This document shows, piece after piece, positions 53,043 to 64,000 of a stretch of 64,000 nucleotides of DNA. The position numbers and the translations under genes were made by a program. This DNA is from Branchiostoma lanceolatum (Eukaryota; Chordata; Leptocardii; Amphioxiformes; Branchiostomatidae): contig NC_089731.1 in NCBI RefSeq assembly GCF_035083965.1, positions 1,540,001-1,604,000 on the forward strand, in the 5' to 3' direction. Within the stretch, counting starts at the first letter, position 1; each line of letters starts with the position of its first letter. The notes below the pieces were generated by a model. The model saw nothing but the letters and a program-made list of their open reading frames with translations. It made no database searches and was not told the origin of the DNA.

Positions 53043-56000
53043 ATGTGTCTTTACGTACTTTTCGCGTCGCTGTGCTGGGGCTTTTCTGCGGGCCAGACTA
53101 CAACAGCGACTACCTCAATACAAGGTGCGTTTCACTTCAATACAAAATCCACGAAATTAAGCATCGCAGTGACGCTTAGCCTTAGATAAGCGAGGTTACT
53201 GCCTGCCCTGGGCTGCACTGACAAAGTTGTCAGAAGTTGTTAATAGACTCGAAGCTATGGCTGAGCTGGACATGTGGCGTTCCGTGCTTCTTCCGTCCGT
53301 GTGCTGTGCTTTTTCGGCGGCTCAAACTACCTCTCGAGTCAATAGAAGGTACGTTTTACTTCAATACAAAATCCGCGTAATTAAACAGCTCAGTAACGTT
53401 TACCGTAAAATTAGCGAGGTTTTGCACTGTTTCTGCTGGCCAGACAAGGGAGACTACCTCTGCGACACAACAGCTATTTCAAGTTTTTTAAAAACTTTAG
53501 CCACCTAATTAAATAGCTCTTGTAATGCCGTTTGCTGTGCGACTAGGTATGCAACGGGAAGTGCCCAAACTAGACCGGGACTAGACTGAAAATTAGAAAG
53601 TTGTTGTAAGTCGTGGGTAGAACAAGGGCCCTAGCAGGCATGTGTCTTTCCGTACTACTTGTCTCGGTGTGTTGGTCCGTTTCCGCGGCTGTAGACTACA
53701 AGTCTGACCACCTCCGCGACACAACAGTCAAAATATTGAGGAAATGGTACGTTTCAGCTCAGCCACGTAATCATGTCAAGCACTATGTCGTATGCAATAA
53801 GACTCGGTATGCTACCGAAGTGCCCTATTTGACAGGACCTGACAGACTTTAAGGTAGGACTATGGCAGACATATGGCTTGTCGTAATTTTTATGTCGGTG
53901 TGTGGCGTGTTTCCTTTTGGCCAGAAAATCAAACATCGCAAATGCGTGTCCTGTATATTCTTCTGTTGTTTAATTAATGAAAATTAAAAATTAAAAAAAC
54001 ATCTGTTTTTGTTATGTCACATAACAACGAAAAAGGAAGGTGCAACTTTTGGAAAATTACTTTGGAACTCTGAAGTGAACTGTTGTTATGACAACAAGAA
54101 CTACTCGTCCTGGACACTAATTGTCTTAATTAGTCCGGTTTCCTTTTACGTCATCGTATCATCATTATCTCTTACGTATTACACAGACCCACCACTGGCA
54201 TAATAACACTAACAATGCCGCGGGTTGTTGTCACAAAGAACGTCATGATAGTGTTTTCGGGAGTCAGGGAATCTCCGAGATTGCCGTTATTTTACAGAAT
54301 AGCTAACAGTCGCCCATGTGGCTAGTGGAAGGGGTAAGATTGAGATAAAGTGGCCTCCACCAGGCCTTCATAGGGGTTATGAATAGTAGAATTCAGCAGA
54401 AATAGGATTGATAGGAGGCCAAGAAAATAACTTAAAAGCTTGCAATAATTGTTTTTGTTACTTCTTGCAACCTTGTTTTGTGACCTTGTTTAGTTATTTT
54501 GTAACCTTGTTTAAGTTTTATGTAAACGAATTTGTTTGGGTTTTTCCCCCAATAGGGCAGGACATATCTGGAGGTGTCTGTGTTTTGGTCTAGTTCGAAA
54601 GGACAGACCACCATCACAACTTAGCCACTGACATTACAGGCACGCATTTTCATACCCGACGTGCATGTCTAAGGGTTGAAGTGAGAAAAGTGCACTATGG
54701 CATTATTAGCGACGTTCTCAGTAAACAAGTTTAGTATTGTGTGACGTCTTCAAATATTCCTGGAATCCCACAGGCATGTTCTTTTCTGTCCCGGCATGAG
54801 TAGTAGTAGCTGTTTGGTACCGCCCTAGGAAGAGGGACGAATTCCAGAAACATAAGGAATTTTTGTAACAAGGAAGAAAACCGGGAAATGTACACATCAA
54901 TCAACAAATTATTCACCCTAAATGCACTTCAACGCAAGTAGAGCAATTACGTGACCGTGCAGAGGTTACTGCAACTGAACACAGTCGCTATGTTTAGTAT
55001 ATTTCCACCCTCTTGTGTGTTTACCTATCCGTGAAATGCACGGGTTATCGTATCTTAAGGCTTATCGTATCAAGAGTTTTAAACTGAGTAGAAAAGAGTA
55101 GCCTGCCCCAAAGATTGTTCCCCAAGGAAATTATCTGTTGTAGATATCAAGAGCTTGATTATAACTATGACGACGTAATACCACTTATCATGAAATAACA
55201 ATCAGAAAATGCTGGCTTTTGCCGCTGTAATCCGTTCACAACCAACCTCTTTATCATGTATAATAACAAAAAAGAAGGTTTTAAACAACCAAGTTGGACA
55301 ATCACTTTGAAAAACTAAAACTGAACAGCTGTTATGACAAGAAAATGCGGTCGTATCACGTGGTCGTATTGGGTTCTAATTGCTGTGTAGTCTGTTTTTC
55401 TTTTATACTATTATTTCCTCATTACTTCTGGCAAATTTCCCAGGAAAAATCGCTTTCATTATGCGGTGGCATGTTGACTAATTAGGCGCTGTGATCATGA
55501 CTTCTTTTTCGTAAACATGTCTTCGGCTGTCCCTCGGCCGAAATACTTACAACATGTCGCGCCACATGTGCAAGGAAATTACATCGCCACTAAGTATGCG
55601 TTGCATAAATATTTTTCATTTTCAGATGGTTTTAAAAAAAGCAGAAAAAAGGCTGGCTTGTGTGTGTGTGTTAGAAACGTATATGTCGACAAATTGTATT
55701 TTCACAGCCTTGCTGAAAACCGTACGACAAGATTTGTAGAATTATTAGACTGGTCCTTACGTTTGCAGAAAAAAGACCGCATACCTAGAGATTTTACATT
55801 CAAAAGAAAAAAATTCCACTTTAAAGAGCTATAAGTTACACAGGCGTCTATTTTAACCACAATGCATGTATCTACTTTGACTCCACCTGGATCATTCGTT
55901 ACAGTGATGTAACAATTCTTGTCACCAAGGTCGCCACACTGTGGCAGCCTCGGGGTATCTGTACCTAGTCTAGGGTGTCATTGTCTTTGTCTTGGCCGTG

Positions 56001-59000
56001 AAATGAAAACTTGTTTTGCTGTTTACCGACAAAAATTACTTCAGGGAATCCTAAACAAACGCAGCGAACTCGCACAGAACAAAAGGCAATGCCGGACTGA
56101 GTTCCAAAATAAAGGACTTGATGTCAATTCAATCCCTGCTGAGCGGAATACGTCGTGGACGATAAATGCTCAGGGTGTTGGTGTTACAAATCTTCAGTTG
56201 TATTTCACGGTAGTGTGGCTCTTTGTGACGTCTTGAAGCTACCCTGTGCGTTTACCTATGCATGCAGTATAAGAATTATCGCATCTGAATTGTAAGATTA
56301 TGATGATGCTTGTCGTATTTAGAGCTCTGATTTATTTGCAACGGTGAGTAGTTTGGGTCACACATAGTTCTCATTGGAGATTATCCATTTTAGAGAACGT
56401 GCTTAAAAATAACTATGTCAACAGGTGTTCATGTCTTGATGCTTGGACCAGAGGAAATAATAATCTCAAAATCGGTCAAATTAGTAAAAAGACGTCGGAA
56501 ATGACGTCGCCTATCTAAAGCAAATAACTGTAACATTTGACCCGTCTTGTATATATCGATAACTAAGCGAACCCAGGACTAGAGTAGAGTGGCTTGGAAT
56601 GGAAAGTAGATTTTGACCAAATAGAACGATAAGGAATTCGACTGCTGAAGGAGTACAGATTGATGTTCTTCTTTCCAGCCGTCTCTTGAGCCTGGTAGAG
56701 GCTAGCTCGGGTTGGTCAGTTCGGGAATGTCTCCTTCTGATCTCGCCACGCCTTTTAAGCCCTCTCCACCGCGTCAAAACACGCGCTCATTTGTCACAAG
56801 TTTGTAACAATCCTTGTCACATCTGAACGTTCGCTACATTAGGCGTACCGGGAGAGGGATCGGTTTCTGGGTGTGTCTCGTACTATTCAGTTGTCGTGGC
56901 AACCAATGTAACAAATTCTGGATACGTCAATGAAAAAGGAGTTAGTAACACTCAACCACATATTGAGTAATGTTGTACGGAGAAACGCACAATGTAACGT
57001 TAGGTCACTTTACGAGGTAAGAGAGGCGTCTACTTTAAATCGTGTAAATGTATCTACTTTGAGTCAACAAAACTCGATCATTCGTTACATTCATGTAACA
57101 ATTCCTGTCACCAAGGTCGCCACACTGCCGCAGCCTCGGTGTATCCAATTTAAGGCGTGTCTTTGTTTTAGCCGTGAAACTAAAACTTGTTTTCCTGTTT
57201 GACGACAAAAATTACGTCAGCGAATACTAAGCAAACGCAATGAACTCGCACGACAATCAATGCAGAACAAAAGCCAATACCAGTCCGCGAGCGAAATAAA
57301 GGACTTCGCGTAAATTTGATCCTTGCACAGAATCCGTCGTGGATTGTAAACGATCTGGGTGTTAGTGTTACAAGTCTTCAATTGTATTTCATGGTAGCGT
57401 AGCTCTGATAAGGGTTGGGGGTAAGCTTGCCGTGAGTGACAAGCCTGGGCGACAATATTGAATACCGGATTCTCTGTCCGAATTCTTTGCACGCTAAAGT
57501 TCGACCTTGCCTGCACGGTAATTACTCATAACGATCTACATTTTGAATTTCATCGACTTTCTGGCATCTGTTTGTCAAAAAACAAATAAAATCGGCCCTG
57601 ACTATGAATAAGCAAGTCCCTTTGTCTTTTCTATAGGACAGTTCTTCCAAGTGGTGACATTTGAGGTGAGACATTGGACAATTACGTTTTCTGTTTTTGC
57701 TGTGATCCCTTCTCGAATTTCCTGGTCCTTTTTGTGATTATTTGAATGTCTTTTCACCCTTTCACTCCCTCATTTACCCGCTCAGTCGTTTCTATCGCTA
57801 TCTTTCTCTCTTCTCCGCTCACTCACTGACTCACTGACTCACTGACTCACTAACTGACTCAATCACTGACTCACTCACTCACTCACTCACTCACCCACTC
57901 ACTCACTCACTCGCTCACTCACCCACTCACTCACTCACTCGCTCACTCACTCACTCACTTACCAACCCACAAAAACCTTACAAATTTCTCCCAAATGAAT
58001 TTCTTTCGCTCTTCCTCGTTCATTCCGAATTGATGTTTTTTTTTTAAACTAACAACTGGTACAAACCTTCTTGTCCGTTGTACACATTCAAATTAGAAAA
58101 ATAAATTTTCTGCTTATCTTCCACAGGAGCATCCGTTTGCCATAAAGCGCACCACTAATAACGAGACGGCCTGGCGGGGGTTCTGCGTGGACATGCTGGA
58201 GGCGCTCGCCAGCAAACTGCAGTTCACCTACAACCTGACAGAGTCGTCTGACGGGCATGAGGGGACGCTTCACTCCGGCACGGGGTGGACCGGGGCCGTG
58301 GGGGACATCGTGGACGGGGTCAGTTTTTTCATCTATCTACGGTCTTATCTATCTATATCTATGATCTTTTATATTATTATCTATCATCTGTTTCTTTCGA
58401 CGTGAGGCAAAGTTTTTTTCTCCTTTATTTTACCCCAAGGGCGTGAAGTATTGCTTTTAGCTGGTATTTCTGTCTGATTGTTGCATTTTCTGTATTTTGT
58501 TTGAGACTGGAAGGGTATCGGTTACAAAGGATTTTTCTCATTTTCGTCTATTATCTAATCTCTTTCTGTTTAAGACCAAAGGGCCGGCTGATCAGACACC
58601 TAACCTTTATCTTAAAGCTAAATGATTGAAAACTTTTTTTTACTCGAAGATAGTTTTCCGATCCCTTTCTATGCGTGGAAGAAAAGACTAAAAGACGCAT
58701 AGAAGGAGCAAGGCAGCCGCTTAGATTCTTTCCCGCAGCGTTGATTTGTTGTTTGTAGGTCTGTAAGTCATTTTCACGATTGCCGCATTTATTCCTCACA
58801 GAGAGCCGACATGATCGTCGCCGCGCTGACGATTACGTCACACCGAGAGGACGTCATCGACTTCACCAAGCCTTATATGGAGTACGGGATCGGTATGCTA
58901 ATGAAGGTCCCTGACGTGCACGGATCGTACGACTTCTGGGCGTTCCTCGCGCCCTTCAAATTAGAGGTACAAATAAAAAGTAACAGACTCTAATGTTTAA

Positions 59001-62000
59001 GAGAAAATGTAAGTTTGTCCTGGAAAGGTTAATACTTATATATTTTGCCTGTACGAATGCCGAGCGTTGTTTGTTTATATTCGGGGTATTCGACGTCTGG
59101 TAGGCAAAGTGACATTAGTACATTAGATCACTAATATATGTTTAAATCAGCAGATCAAGTTCTTGATTGGCATGTTAATTAATCTTTTACCGACGAACCG
59201 TTTTTTTTGTGCCGGCCACTGCGTCGGCGTGACATATATCATTGCGATTTCTAATAGTTCATTTCATTAAATTGTAAACAATTGTAACAAGCTAATAAGA
59301 CAAGCAGATTGATATTCTCGTGCCACAATGCGATTACTTTTCATGACGTCACACTCTGACGTAGGTGTGGATGACCATACTTGGCTCCTCACTGGGCGTC
59401 GCCGGCCTGATGTTCCTGCTCGGAGCAGTGCGGAATAAACTCACTAGGGGCGCTCTTGAAGACGAGGACCTGAATCTGGGAACAACCGTGTGGCTGTCTG
59501 TGGGTTGGATAACTGGTGGTGAGTTTTGGTGTTCCTTAAAGTTTACAAAACAAGCCTAGATTGAATGTCATGTTACATCTGCTCACTAGACGAAAAACTA
59601 AGCATTGTGTTTAAATGAGCCCAGCATTGCTTCCCGACAGAAAAATGAGAGAGAAACGGAGTCAGAGAGAGAGGGGGGGGGGGGGTGCAGAGACATGTCA
59701 GACAGACAGACAAAGAGAAACACAGAAGAGAGTGACTGAGTGAGTGACTGAGTGAGTGAGTGAAAGTAACTCACAGAAAGACTCACAGAAAAACATACAA
59801 AGAAAGATACCAAGAACAAGAGTGCGAGAGAGTTATGGATCGGACATCATCTCTAGTTGTTCTCTTGTGTTCCAGACATCGCTGTTCCGGGCGGGATCTC
59901 CATCCGGGTCCTCGCGCTGGCCTGGGGGATCTTCACCCTAGTGGTGGTGAACACCTACACCGCCAACCTGGCCGCCTCGCTCACCGTCAAGTCGCTCCAG
60001 ACGTCAATCAACTCGCCGGACGATCTGATTGGTCAGACGGCGATTACGTATGGGATAGAGGAGGACACGGCCGTGCACAGTTTCCTGCAAGACCAGGACG
60101 GTGGGTCGCACGGGCATCTTTAAGTAGAACTTCTTCAACAAGGAAGGTTTTGGCTTACTCGCGAACTTACTAACAAGTTTATCTGACTTATAATTAGTGA
60201 ATTACATTATGGAAAATGGTTGAATTGTTCTCAGGAGATTGCACTCATTGGAATTTTCACCTGAATCACTCAGTGCTCTTCGGCTTTTTGACCCTATCTG
60301 GAAAGGTGACTTGTGTGACGTCAGCAACGGGTCAAAGGTTGTTGGAAGTCGATATCACCCCTGTCCCATGAATACATGATTTGATATTTCATGAAAATAC
60401 AGAAATACAGAAGTTTGGTCGAGGTCAATTTTTACATGTGTTTCAGGTCTGGGCACGACGTACGACAAGATGTGGACGCAGATCCAGACGCACCAGGACG
60501 GGCTGAAGACGAGCCTGGACGAGGCTGTGACCAGGGTTCGGGAGGGGAACTACATCTTCATTCACGACGGGCCGTGGGTCGAGTACGAGGTAATTAGGTG
60601 TCAAAATCCTGCATGGTTTTACGTAGCCTCCGTTACAAGCTCCCTCGTGCTGTTTTCTGTTAGTTACAGCCCAAGAAAAAGAGTACGAGGTGATGATATG
60701 TTAAATCCTTGCGTTCAATGGTTTCAAATCAATTTCTTTCATACTATACCTATATTGCAATACAGGCTTATACGAAGGGTATATCCTCACGAGCCTCGTT
60801 TTAGCGCATGACCCCGAGCTGACCCCGGGATATTCAAAATGGCCGCCGTTATTGGCAAAGGGTCTATTCACCAGAAGGTGCTTTCCCATAGGCTGTCTGC
60901 AAACACGTCACTTCGACGTGCCAGGATGGTGGTCGCCTGTTGTGTCACATGATTCGAACGACCGCATGCAGCTAGGCATTGGCCCGCTAGAGGGCGCTTT
61001 TCCGAATGCCTCACCCTTACTTTATGCCGTTGATGTTTAACATTTAGGTCCTCCATGACGAGGCAAACAGCTGCGAGCTGATGATGGTTGGGAACACCTT
61101 CCTGCACAGGAGCTACGCTATCGGTCTGCCGCACGGCAGTCCCTACACAGAGGAACTCACTATAAGGTTGGTTACTGCATTCCAGCATATATTCCTCTTC
61201 ACCACGTACTTAAAACCACCACGAAACTTTCTGTTCTGTCTACTTAACCCCTTTGTTTCCACCGCAAATTCACACCCATCACAAATACTCCATTTTCTCC
61301 CTACTGCTAACTAAATTTTAATCCCCGCGATAACTTCCCCTTTATTCACAATCACCAACTCACAGTGCCACAGAATTTGCAGTTTTGCACTCACGTGACT
61401 ATGACGTCAGTATTGTCCGCCATGATGGATGGTTAAACATGGAATTTGCACACGTCATCAAGATCCCGTAATAAGGACTTTTGAATATGCTTGAAGAAAA
61501 AAAGAAGTATCTTCCCGGTAAGCCATGTTACAACGTGTTGATTTCAATTTTGTAAACGTTCAAATGATAACATGAGATTAGGCGTTATCAAAAAACAAAT
61601 TCTGACTGTTTTTCAGCGTCCTTGAGATGAAGGAAAATGGCGAGATTGACGACCTGACGACAAAATGGTGGCCAGCCTCCGGGTGTGACCTTCACGGGGG
61701 GTCAAACTCCGTCAGCGACGGGGAGGGTCACGTGATCGCGGAGTTCTATGGCATCCTGAGCATCCTGGGAGCGGGAGCGGGGTTGGCGCTGATCGTGGCC
61801 GCGGGCGAGATCGCCTGGTTCAATTGGGTGAGTGTTTGTTTGAGTGTTTGTTTGTTTTGTTTACACGGTTCTTACCTAATATAATGCTAGCTGTCATTTT
61901 TCTTGTTGGTACCCACTGACCTTGAAAAGAGTTAAGTGTACAGTTGAAAGTTCATCTGTGTTGGTAGATGTCATTCTGGATCAAAGTTGAAGTTGACAAA

Positions 62001-62239
62001 GACTTCGACGGTTGATGAGTCGAAAATTTGGGCAAGTCCAAATTTTTGTGTCGGCAATTTGCAGTTTAACTTTAATCTACATGTCTAATATTTGTTTGAT
62101 TTTTATGCTACTCCAGAGTGTGAAGAAGAAGAAGGTGACCCCCGCCACCACAGAGACTCAGGAAGAAATGATCCGGAGAATCGTGAGGGAGTGTCTGAAG
62201 GAGACCAAGCTGGAGGAGTGCAACCTGGAGGACGGCTAA
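53043..62239 (+). CDS. Ionotropic glutamate receptor lacking the N-terminal domain (iGluR-E)
   Basis: Ten exons: 53043-53124, 57637-57665, 58127-58318, 58802-58966, 59365-59518, 59876-60100, 60447-60589, 61048-61166, 61617-61827 and 62117-62239. They encode 480 residues. Exons 2-9 have exactly the same lengths and phases as in iGluR-D. The signal peptide is MCLYVLFASLCWGFSAGQ. S1 has ALTITSHRED with carboxylate-binding Arg116; the usual Pro of PLTIT is Ala. M1, the GTTVWLSVGWITG pore loop, NTYTANLAAS in M3, YIFIHDGP (Asp323), GLPHGSPY and M4 match iGluR-D. The tail is KKKK-rich, then acidic. Exon 1 was chosen because its splice phase fits exon 2. Other candidate signal-peptide exons lie in the 4.5-kb intron 1. 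It is a tandem paralogue of iGluR-D with the same direction and likely the same role. Everything after exon 1 is very secure. Confidence 0.88.
53257..53935 (+). pseudogene. Series of extra signal-peptide exon copies in iGluR-E intron 1
   Basis: Three further signal-peptide-like starts follow the chosen exon 1. They are MWRSVLLPSVCCAFSAAQ at 53272 (donor AG|GTACGT, exon end 53348), MCLSVLLVSVCWSVSAA at 53640 (donor TG|GTACGT, exon end 53746) and MADIWLVVIFMSVCGVF near 53863 with no good donor. A fragment with GACAAGGGAGACTACCTC at about 53440-53475 may be a fifth. The second and third end in phase 2, which does not fit exon 2 (phase 1), so they are probably decayed copies unless another exon intervenes. 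Confidence 0.7.
54010..57410. repeat. Diverged segmental duplications inside iGluR-E intron 1
   Basis: Two pairs of direct repeats occur about 1.2 kb apart. 55838-56228 matches 57025-57410 (GTCACCAAGGTCGCCACACT, ACGACAAAAATTAC, TCGTGGA, CTTCARTTGTATTTCAYGGT). 54010-54190 matches 55260-55440 more weakly (AACTGTTGTTATGACAA-type, then GTTTTCTTTTAC-type). They suggest successive tandem duplication of 1.2-kb blocks in this intron. Open frames here are short and unsupported. Confidence 0.65.
57815..57962. repeat. ACTC tetranucleotide microsatellite
   Basis: CACTGACT and CACTCACT repeats over about 145 bases in iGluR-E intron 2. Confidence 0.95.
59640..59830. repeat. G/A-rich low-complexity tract in iGluR-E intron 5
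   Basis: GAGAGAGAG, a G run, GACAGACAGACA, GTGACTGAGTGA repeats and AAAGA words fill the intron just upstream of exon 6. It matches the position of the GA tract in iGluR-D. Confidence 0.8.
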
Positions 62240-63080
62240 CGCACCATATCACATTAACGTCGGGATAGAGCCATATGTACTACTAGTATGAGGCTGGTTA
62301 ACAGAGTCATTTTTACATCACCATGTACTTGATATTACGTAGCTGAAGTTTCGATGACCGTCCGTCACCTTCCTTATGACCATACCGACTGGTTCTACAC
62401 GTTTGGGATCTTGAGGCGTTCACCGCGCATGTCTGAAACTCCAGCTCGTGATTGGTCAGCAAGGTTCCGACGTCACCAGAGGCGCCGCTGCTGATTGGTC
62501 CTGAGTTAATGACGCTACACTGACCCCCCGCGGCTGATTCGAACAGATCCAAGATGGCGGCTATGGTTATTCCAGTGATCCGCATTGTAGAACCTGTTAG
62601 TGTGTCCCTAGGAAATGTGACAGATGGTCACCGAAGCGTCGGTGAAGTTGTAACTTCCAGCTGTTCGCATTTGAAGAACTTTGTTAACCAGTTATGTACC
62701 AACCTCGTGGAAGTATTCACGGATACACATAAAGCTATAGAGCGTTTGGGTTGCACTCTATAGAAATGGTAGCCGAGACCTGACACCATATTTATTTGGA
62801 TACACCAGGGAGTGTGATAATTCAATATAATGCTGCTATCGGGAGAGAATATTATTTTCTTTATCTTTGATAAGGAACTATGTTTACAAGTGTATAGGTT
62901 GATATTTTTCAATGTTTTTATGAATGTATATTTCATGTTAACAAAACAGTGAGAACTGTTTATGTTTAGTTTCAACCGGAAGGTTTCTTTTCTTTGTTGC
63001 TGCCCAGACTCAAGAGTTTATTTCTACATCGTCTTTATCTTACTCAGGTGGCGTTAGTATGATTTAGTCCGCGAAGAAAA
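62240..63080 (+). other. Probable 3' UTR and intergenic space after iGluR-E
   Basis: No coding exon is visible on either strand. The space separates iGluR-E from a convergent minus-strand gene. No clear AATAAA on the plus strand was picked out, so the 3' end of iGluR-E is undefined. Confidence 0.4.
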
Positions 63081-63089
63081 AGACAGATG

Positions 63090-63120
63090 TTTATTCAAAT
63101 GGGTACAAAAGCCATTTATT
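63090..63120 (-). terminator. Polyadenylation signals of the minus-strand edge gene
   Basis: On the minus strand AATAAA occurs at 63120-63115 and 63095-63090. They lie about 770-800 bases after the stop of the partial frame at the window edge, giving a plausible 3' UTR of about 0.8 kb. Confidence 0.45.
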
Positions 63121-63889
63121 TGCGATATATGTATTCCAGAAATGTATATATAAAGTGTATGTCACTATATCTACAGACGTAAGTGTTGTTGATACAGATG
63201 TTGTTAGATATAGGTAAGATGATTTCGTCGAGTATGTCAATGTTTGTCAAATATTTTTGAAGCAGGTCGACGTTGGTCTAAAGTTAGTATCAAGAAAGAT
63301 GACAACGTTTCATACAAAAGCTTGCTGCAATTTCTTTACAGCTTTTTTTTCGATCACAGTTTTCTCTATAATACGCCTTTCAAAACCAATACATCTTAAG
63401 TAGGTAATATCGGAAACTACTTTCAAGGGTACCGTGTTAGAATCCTATACTCTAACCTGTAATTGGGTGTACAGATACCTTTCTAATGTCGTTGGAATGA
63501 GACAGTGCTACATTATGGTATCACTACATGTAGAATATAAGTGATTCGTTTGTTAGGGGTTTCACATGTCTAAAACTGTCGTTCTAAATTCGAGTCGTAA
63601 AGCCATTGTCATTCCGTCAACGAGCTTCGACCGTATTTGTTGATCACCAGAAGGTTGCCCAATTTCAGAATCGATATAGGTTCGCGCGTATTTTACCATG
63701 ATATCATATTCGTTGGTTTCTAGGACCTGCGAACGTTGGCCAATGCCTTTAGATAACGCGATGGTCTAGAGAACATTTTACGTCTTACTGCCGAAAACGT
63801 CTTATAGAGATTGCAGACTGTATTCGTGCTGTGTGACAGTGGCATTAAGACCATTTCATGATCATTAGTCTCTTCCTTTCCTAGAGTCC

Positions 63890-64000
63890 TCAGATAATGT
63901 TTTTCGCCAGTGTGAATTTGTTCAGTTCGGCGTCAAACACGTACACGTCATCCTGCTCAGTCCTGTCGCAGGAGCACAGCACAGCGGTGATGATACTCCC
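63890..64000 (-). CDS. 3' end of an unidentified minus-strand gene (partial)
   Basis: The minus strand is open from the window edge to a TGA at 63892-63890. It encodes 36 residues containing ITAVLCSCDRTEQDDVYVFD and ELNKFTLAKNII at the C-terminus. GC-rich codon choice, protein-like composition and a following AT-rich stretch with two polyadenylation signals support a real last exon. The DDVYVFDAELNKF part has the look of a beta-propeller (Kelch or similar) blade, but this is too short to assign. The rest of the gene lies beyond the window. Confidence 0.45.
   Translation of the reverse strand, partial: GSIITAVLCSCDRTEQDDVYVFDAELNKFTLAKNII

Noticed and set aside
55517-55834. 105-codon plus-strand frame in iGluR-E intron 1
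   Set aside because: It sits in a region of diverged tandem duplications, the partner copy is not open in the same way, and no family is recognised.

Overview
The window looks like nuclear DNA of a lancelet (amphioxus, Branchiostoma-like). All genes are multi-exon with GT-AG introns, their encoded proteins match deuterostome families, and the space between exons is filled with short hairpin DNA transposons, tRNA-derived SINEs, LINE tails and minisatellites. The species call is an inference from gene content and repeat style. There is nothing prokaryotic here: no operons, CRISPR arrays or Shine-Dalgarno sites.

Layout. (1) 0.3-5.9 kb, plus strand: a seven-coding-exon gene for a 188-residue four-span membrane protein resembling LAPTM4, with a TATA box and 5' UTR exons. 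(2) 7.7-17.7 kb, minus strand: two tandem glutathione S-transferase kappa genes (GSTK-A, GSTK-B), full of tandem, partial copies of their own exons 3 and 4; a 1.97-kb terminal-inverted-repeat element lies in GSTK-B intron 2. (3) 19.8-20.3 kb, plus: a free-standing HDAC6-type ubiquitin-binding zinc finger. (4) 21.5-23.7 kb, plus: NUDT8-like Nudix hydrolase. (5) 25.8-30.9 kb, minus: CFAP107-like ciliary microtubule inner protein. (6) 32.8-35.4 kb, plus: a third, diverged GSTK (GSTK-C) with a GC-AG first intron and no peroxisomal C-terminus. (7) 35.5-41.7 kb: gene-poor, repeat-rich. (8) 41.8-50.2 and 53.0-62.2 kb, plus: two tandem ionotropic glutamate receptor genes (iGluR-D, iGluR-E) that lack the usual N-terminal domain, share the same ten-exon structure, carry an unusual pore loop and show a gene-conversion tract over the M3 exon. 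A tandem series of signal-peptide exons precedes iGluR-E, and a 2.5-kb 60-bp minisatellite fills intron 6 of iGluR-D. (9) the right edge holds the 3' end of an unidentified minus-strand gene.

The genes do not form a single pathway. The most interesting material is the receptor pair and a recurring theme: exon fragments, often with a splice site, have been copied in tandem into neighbouring introns in at least four genes (GSTK, CFAP107, NUDT8, iGluR).
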